Shown: in pieces, positions 4,879-6,628 of the stretch | Position numbering within the stretch: the stretch's first letter is position 1 | Layout of the letters: every line of letters begins with the position of its first letter | From: Thermomicrobiales bacterium | GTDB taxonomy: Bacteria > Chloroflexota > Chloroflexia > Thermomicrobiales > UBA6265 | Direction: 5' to 3' | DNA length: 6,628 bases | Assembly: GCA_025937615.1 (NCBI GenBank) | Contig: JAICRA010000091.1 | Location: 1-6,628 of the forward strand | The notes under the pieces: model-generated | Seen by the model: only the letters and a program-made list of their open reading frames with translations | Databases searched by the model: none | Told to the model about the DNA's origin: nothing | Position numbers and translations under genes: made by a program

Positions 4879-5098
4879 CATTCTGATCGGACTAGCTCGA
4901 CCGTGGACAACTCATCAGTACCACTGGAGGCTGCCCCTTCTCCGGGCGGTATCAGGCGGCCGTAGGGACGATGCCTGCGTCGCCCACATCGCAGCTCCAT
5001 GACAACGGCGAGTGGTCGGCGTGCCGGGAGCAGTGTGCCGCGCGGGTTGTCACGTGACTTGCTACGCTGTGCGACGGATCCTGGTCACTCTCACATGA
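4879..5098. other. Intergenic region upstream of the CopC-CopD gene
   Basis: About 220 bp with no credible gene. No strong terminator follows the binding-protein gene. A 10-bp palindrome lies at 5049-5058. A TTGTCA at 5047-5052 resembles a -35 but lacks a well-spaced -10; an extended -10-like TGC-TACGCT sits at 5060-5068. The CopC-CopD gene probably has its own promoter here, but I cannot place it. Confidence 0.4.
5049..5058. promoter_or_regulatory. Perfect palindrome GTCACGTGAC, possible operator
   Basis: This 10-bp perfect palindrome lies about 50 nt upstream of the TTG start of the CopC-CopD gene, where an operator would be expected. It overlaps the end of a TTGTCA hexamer. Function is inferred from position only. 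Confidence 0.3.
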
Positions 5099-5110
5099 GG
5101 GGACACGCGC

Positions 5111-6628
5111 TTGAGGGGTTGCGAAGGAAACGCCTCCGCTGGAGAGCATCGCGCTTTCGCGGTCCGCGCCAGGAGCGCCTTCGTGGCTGGCATCATCGCG
5201 CTGGCGGCTCTGTTGGGATCGAGCGGGAACGCGCCAACGCAGAGTGCTCCACCGGCCGGTTCACTCGTCGCCGCCGATCCGGAGCCGAACGCACTCCTGG
5301 TCCGGGCCCCGGACCGTATCTCGCTCACCTTTGGAGAACCGGTCGACCTCGAGAGCGCGACTGTCAGCGTCCTGCGCCCGGACGGGGGGGAGGTCGCGCT
5401 TGGCCAGATCGAGGGAGATGACGCCTCTCCCACCCGCATTTCCGCGCGTCCCCTGAGCGCGCTGGGCGCGGGCGACTACACCGTGCTCTGGTCGGCCAGG
5501 GCCGCGGATGATGGTGAGATCCTCGCCGGCGCCTACCCGTTTCGCACTGGAGTCGTGACGAATCCAGGCGCGGGCCGGCTTGCCGGCGAGTGGCCGGCGC
5601 CGTGGGCAATCGTTCCCCGCTGGCTGGTCTTCCTCGGTACGTCCATCGCGGCCGGTGGGTTCGTCTGGGCCCGCCTTCTCGCCTCCGGCGTTGGCGGCAA
5701 CGCTCAGGGAAGTCCCGTTCGCGCCGGGATGATGGCGATCGGCGCACTGGCCGCGCTCCTCGCCACCGCGCTGCTGCCGGTTCTCAACCGCCTCCTTTCC
5801 CCGGCCGATGGCCCTCTGCCGCCACTGGCCGCATCGCTCTGGGCGATGCCGCTCGGCTGGTGGATTCAGCTCGTCGCGCTCTTTATCCTCGCCCTCCTCT
5901 GTCTCGGACTCGTGATCAGCGGCAGGGCCCTTACCCGGCTGCCGGTCACGACCGTCTGGGTAGGGGTGGGCTCCGGCCTGGTGGCTCTGGTCGGGCTCAG
6001 TCTCAGCGACTATGCCCTTTCCCTTCCCCGTTCCCCTGGCCTTGCCCTGGTCCTAGCGGCCCTCCCGCTGGACCCCGGTGCGCTCGCCCTGACAATCGCG
6101 CATCAATCGTCGACGGCACTCTGGCTGTCGGGGCTGCTCTACCTGGCGGCCGGCTGGCAAGAGATCGGCCCGGATGTCGCCCGCTTCCGTCGCGTGCGCT
6201 GGATGGGTGGCGTGCTCCTCGCCATCTCGATCCTCACCGGTCTGGCCGGTGCATGGTCTCGCTTTGCCTCGGTTGGAGATCTCCTCACCGATCGCTACGG
6301 TCAGGTACTGACCGGGAAGGGTGTCATCGTTCTGGTCATCCTGGTCCTGGGTCTCCTGGCGATAGTCCTGCCCCGGCGACCGAATGTCGCCCGGACTGGC
6401 CGTTCCCTCGTCGCTCAGGCGGCCCTGGCGTCAATCGCCCTCTTCATCGCCGCGGTGCTCGGGTTGATGGCCCTCCCGGGAAGAGTCGCGACCGCGACCC
6501 TGGCCGGAGTCGAGCTGGCGGATGTCGTCCCGGTCGATCGCACCGCCTTTGAGATGGAGAGCGCCACGATCCACTTGCTGACGCAACCCATGTCACCCGG
6601 CGCGCAGACACTCGTCGTCCGCCTCACC
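5111..6628 (+). CDS. CopC-CopD fusion membrane protein, 3' end beyond window
   Basis: The frame is open from a stop at 5096-5098 to the window edge: 506 codons with no stop. A signal peptide is likely (RARSAF then VAGIIALAALLG, residues 19-36). A CopC-like extracytoplasmic beta domain follows (about 49-147), with AADPEPNALLVRAPDRISLT, FGEPVD and GDYTVLWSARAADDGEILAG. The CopD-type membrane domain has about eight helices (roughly 167-187, 205-225, 250-270, 280-298, 325-347, 365-382, 404-420, 433-453), with H331 and W338 in AHQSSTALWLSGLL and the YGQVLTGKG motif (396-404). A new extracytoplasmic domain, perhaps YtkA/FixH-like, begins after 457. CopC/CopD proteins take part in copper handling. 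Here the CopC N-terminal His aligns with A49 and the DGH motif reads DGE (134-136), so a classical Cu(II) site is doubtful. TTG 5111 has AGGGG at 5098-5102 and supplies the basic residues a signal peptide needs. GTG 5183, with AGGAG at 5171-5175 and a 7-nt spacer, is a serious alternative. Confidence 0.9.
   Translation, partial: MRGCEGNASAGEHRAFAVRARSAFVAGIIALAALLGSSGNAPTQSAPPAGSLVAADPEPNALLVRAPDRISLTFGEPVDLESATVSVLRPDGGEVALGQIEGDDASPTRISARPLSALGAGDYTVLWSARAADDGEILAGAYPFRTGVVTNPGAGRLAGEWPAPWAIVPRWLVFLGTSIAAGGFVWARLLASGVGGNAQGSPVRAGMMAIGALAALLATALLPVLNRLLSPADGPLPPLAASLWAMPLGWWIQLVALFILALLCLGLVISGRALTRLPVTTVWVGVGSGLVALVGLSLSDYALSLPRSPGLALVLAALPLDPGALALTIAHQSSTALWLSGLLYLAAGWQEIGPDVARFRRVRWMGGVLLAISILTGLAGAWSRFASVGDLLTDRYGQVLTGKGVIVLVILVLGLLAIVLPRRPNVARTGRSLVAQAALASIALFIAAVLGLMALPGRVATATLAGVELADVVPVDRTAFEMESATIHLLTQPMSPGAQTLVVRLT

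Noticed and set aside
4879..5098. Possible cobalamin or other riboswitch, suggested by CTGCCCC-like bases near 4931
   Set aside because: The surrounding conserved segments and pairing of known riboswitch classes are missing.
5590..6552. A 320-residue plus-strand open frame inside the CopC-CopD region
   Set aside because: It is Arg/Pro/Gly-rich with no domain pattern and overlaps the frame that gives a clear CopD membrane domain. It is an out-of-frame shadow in GC-rich DNA.
1..6628. Mobile element, CRISPR array or defence island
   Set aside because: No transposase, integrase, regularly spaced repeats or terminal inverted repeats were seen. The genes are ordinary chromosomal families with similar base composition.

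Overview
The window looks like chromosomal DNA from a high-GC bacterium. High GC, frequent GTG/TTG starts with good Shine-Dalgarno sequences, a Tat-type lipoprotein binding protein and a CopC-CopD fusion would suit a Chloroflexota/Thermomicrobia-like lineage. That placement is an inference from gene flavour, not a measurement. No mobile element, CRISPR array or rRNA is visible.

Layout. The left part is transcribed leftward (minus strand). In transcription order it carries tRNA-Cys(GCA) with encoded CCA (2421-2348), a perfect hairpin directly abutting the tRNA 3' end (2347-2323), an ADP-ribose-pyrophosphatase-type Nudix hydrolase (2297-1737), a 299-bp non-coding region rich in short repeats, an orphan NarL/LuxR-type response regulator (1437-697), a small 83-residue protein (483-232), and the N-terminal 71 codons of an ATP-grasp-like protein running off the left edge (213-1). 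The right part is transcribed rightward (plus strand): a DoxX-family membrane protein (2620-3069), an NTF2/SnoaL-like protein (3270-3722), an NMT1/THI5-family substrate-binding lipoprotein (3823-4878), and a large CopC-CopD fusion (5111 to beyond the right edge). The CopC-CopD gene is easy to miss because it starts with TTG or GTG and has no stop codon in the window. The divergent intergenic region at 2422-2619 separates the two arms and probably holds the promoters of both.

How the genes may work together. The 83-residue gene and the ATP-grasp gene are close enough to be one operon. The plus-strand genes are codirectional with gaps of 100-230 bp, so they may be separate transcripts. The links between them are thematic only (membrane redox or detoxification, pyrimidine/thiamine-precursor capture, copper). 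I see no convincing novel defence or mobile system. The most interesting points are the degenerate copper site of the CopC domain, the hairpin fused to the tRNA-Cys 3' end, the repeat-rich promoter region of the orphan response regulator, a six-run G-quadruplex motif at the ATP-grasp start, and the binding protein with no transporter genes beside it.
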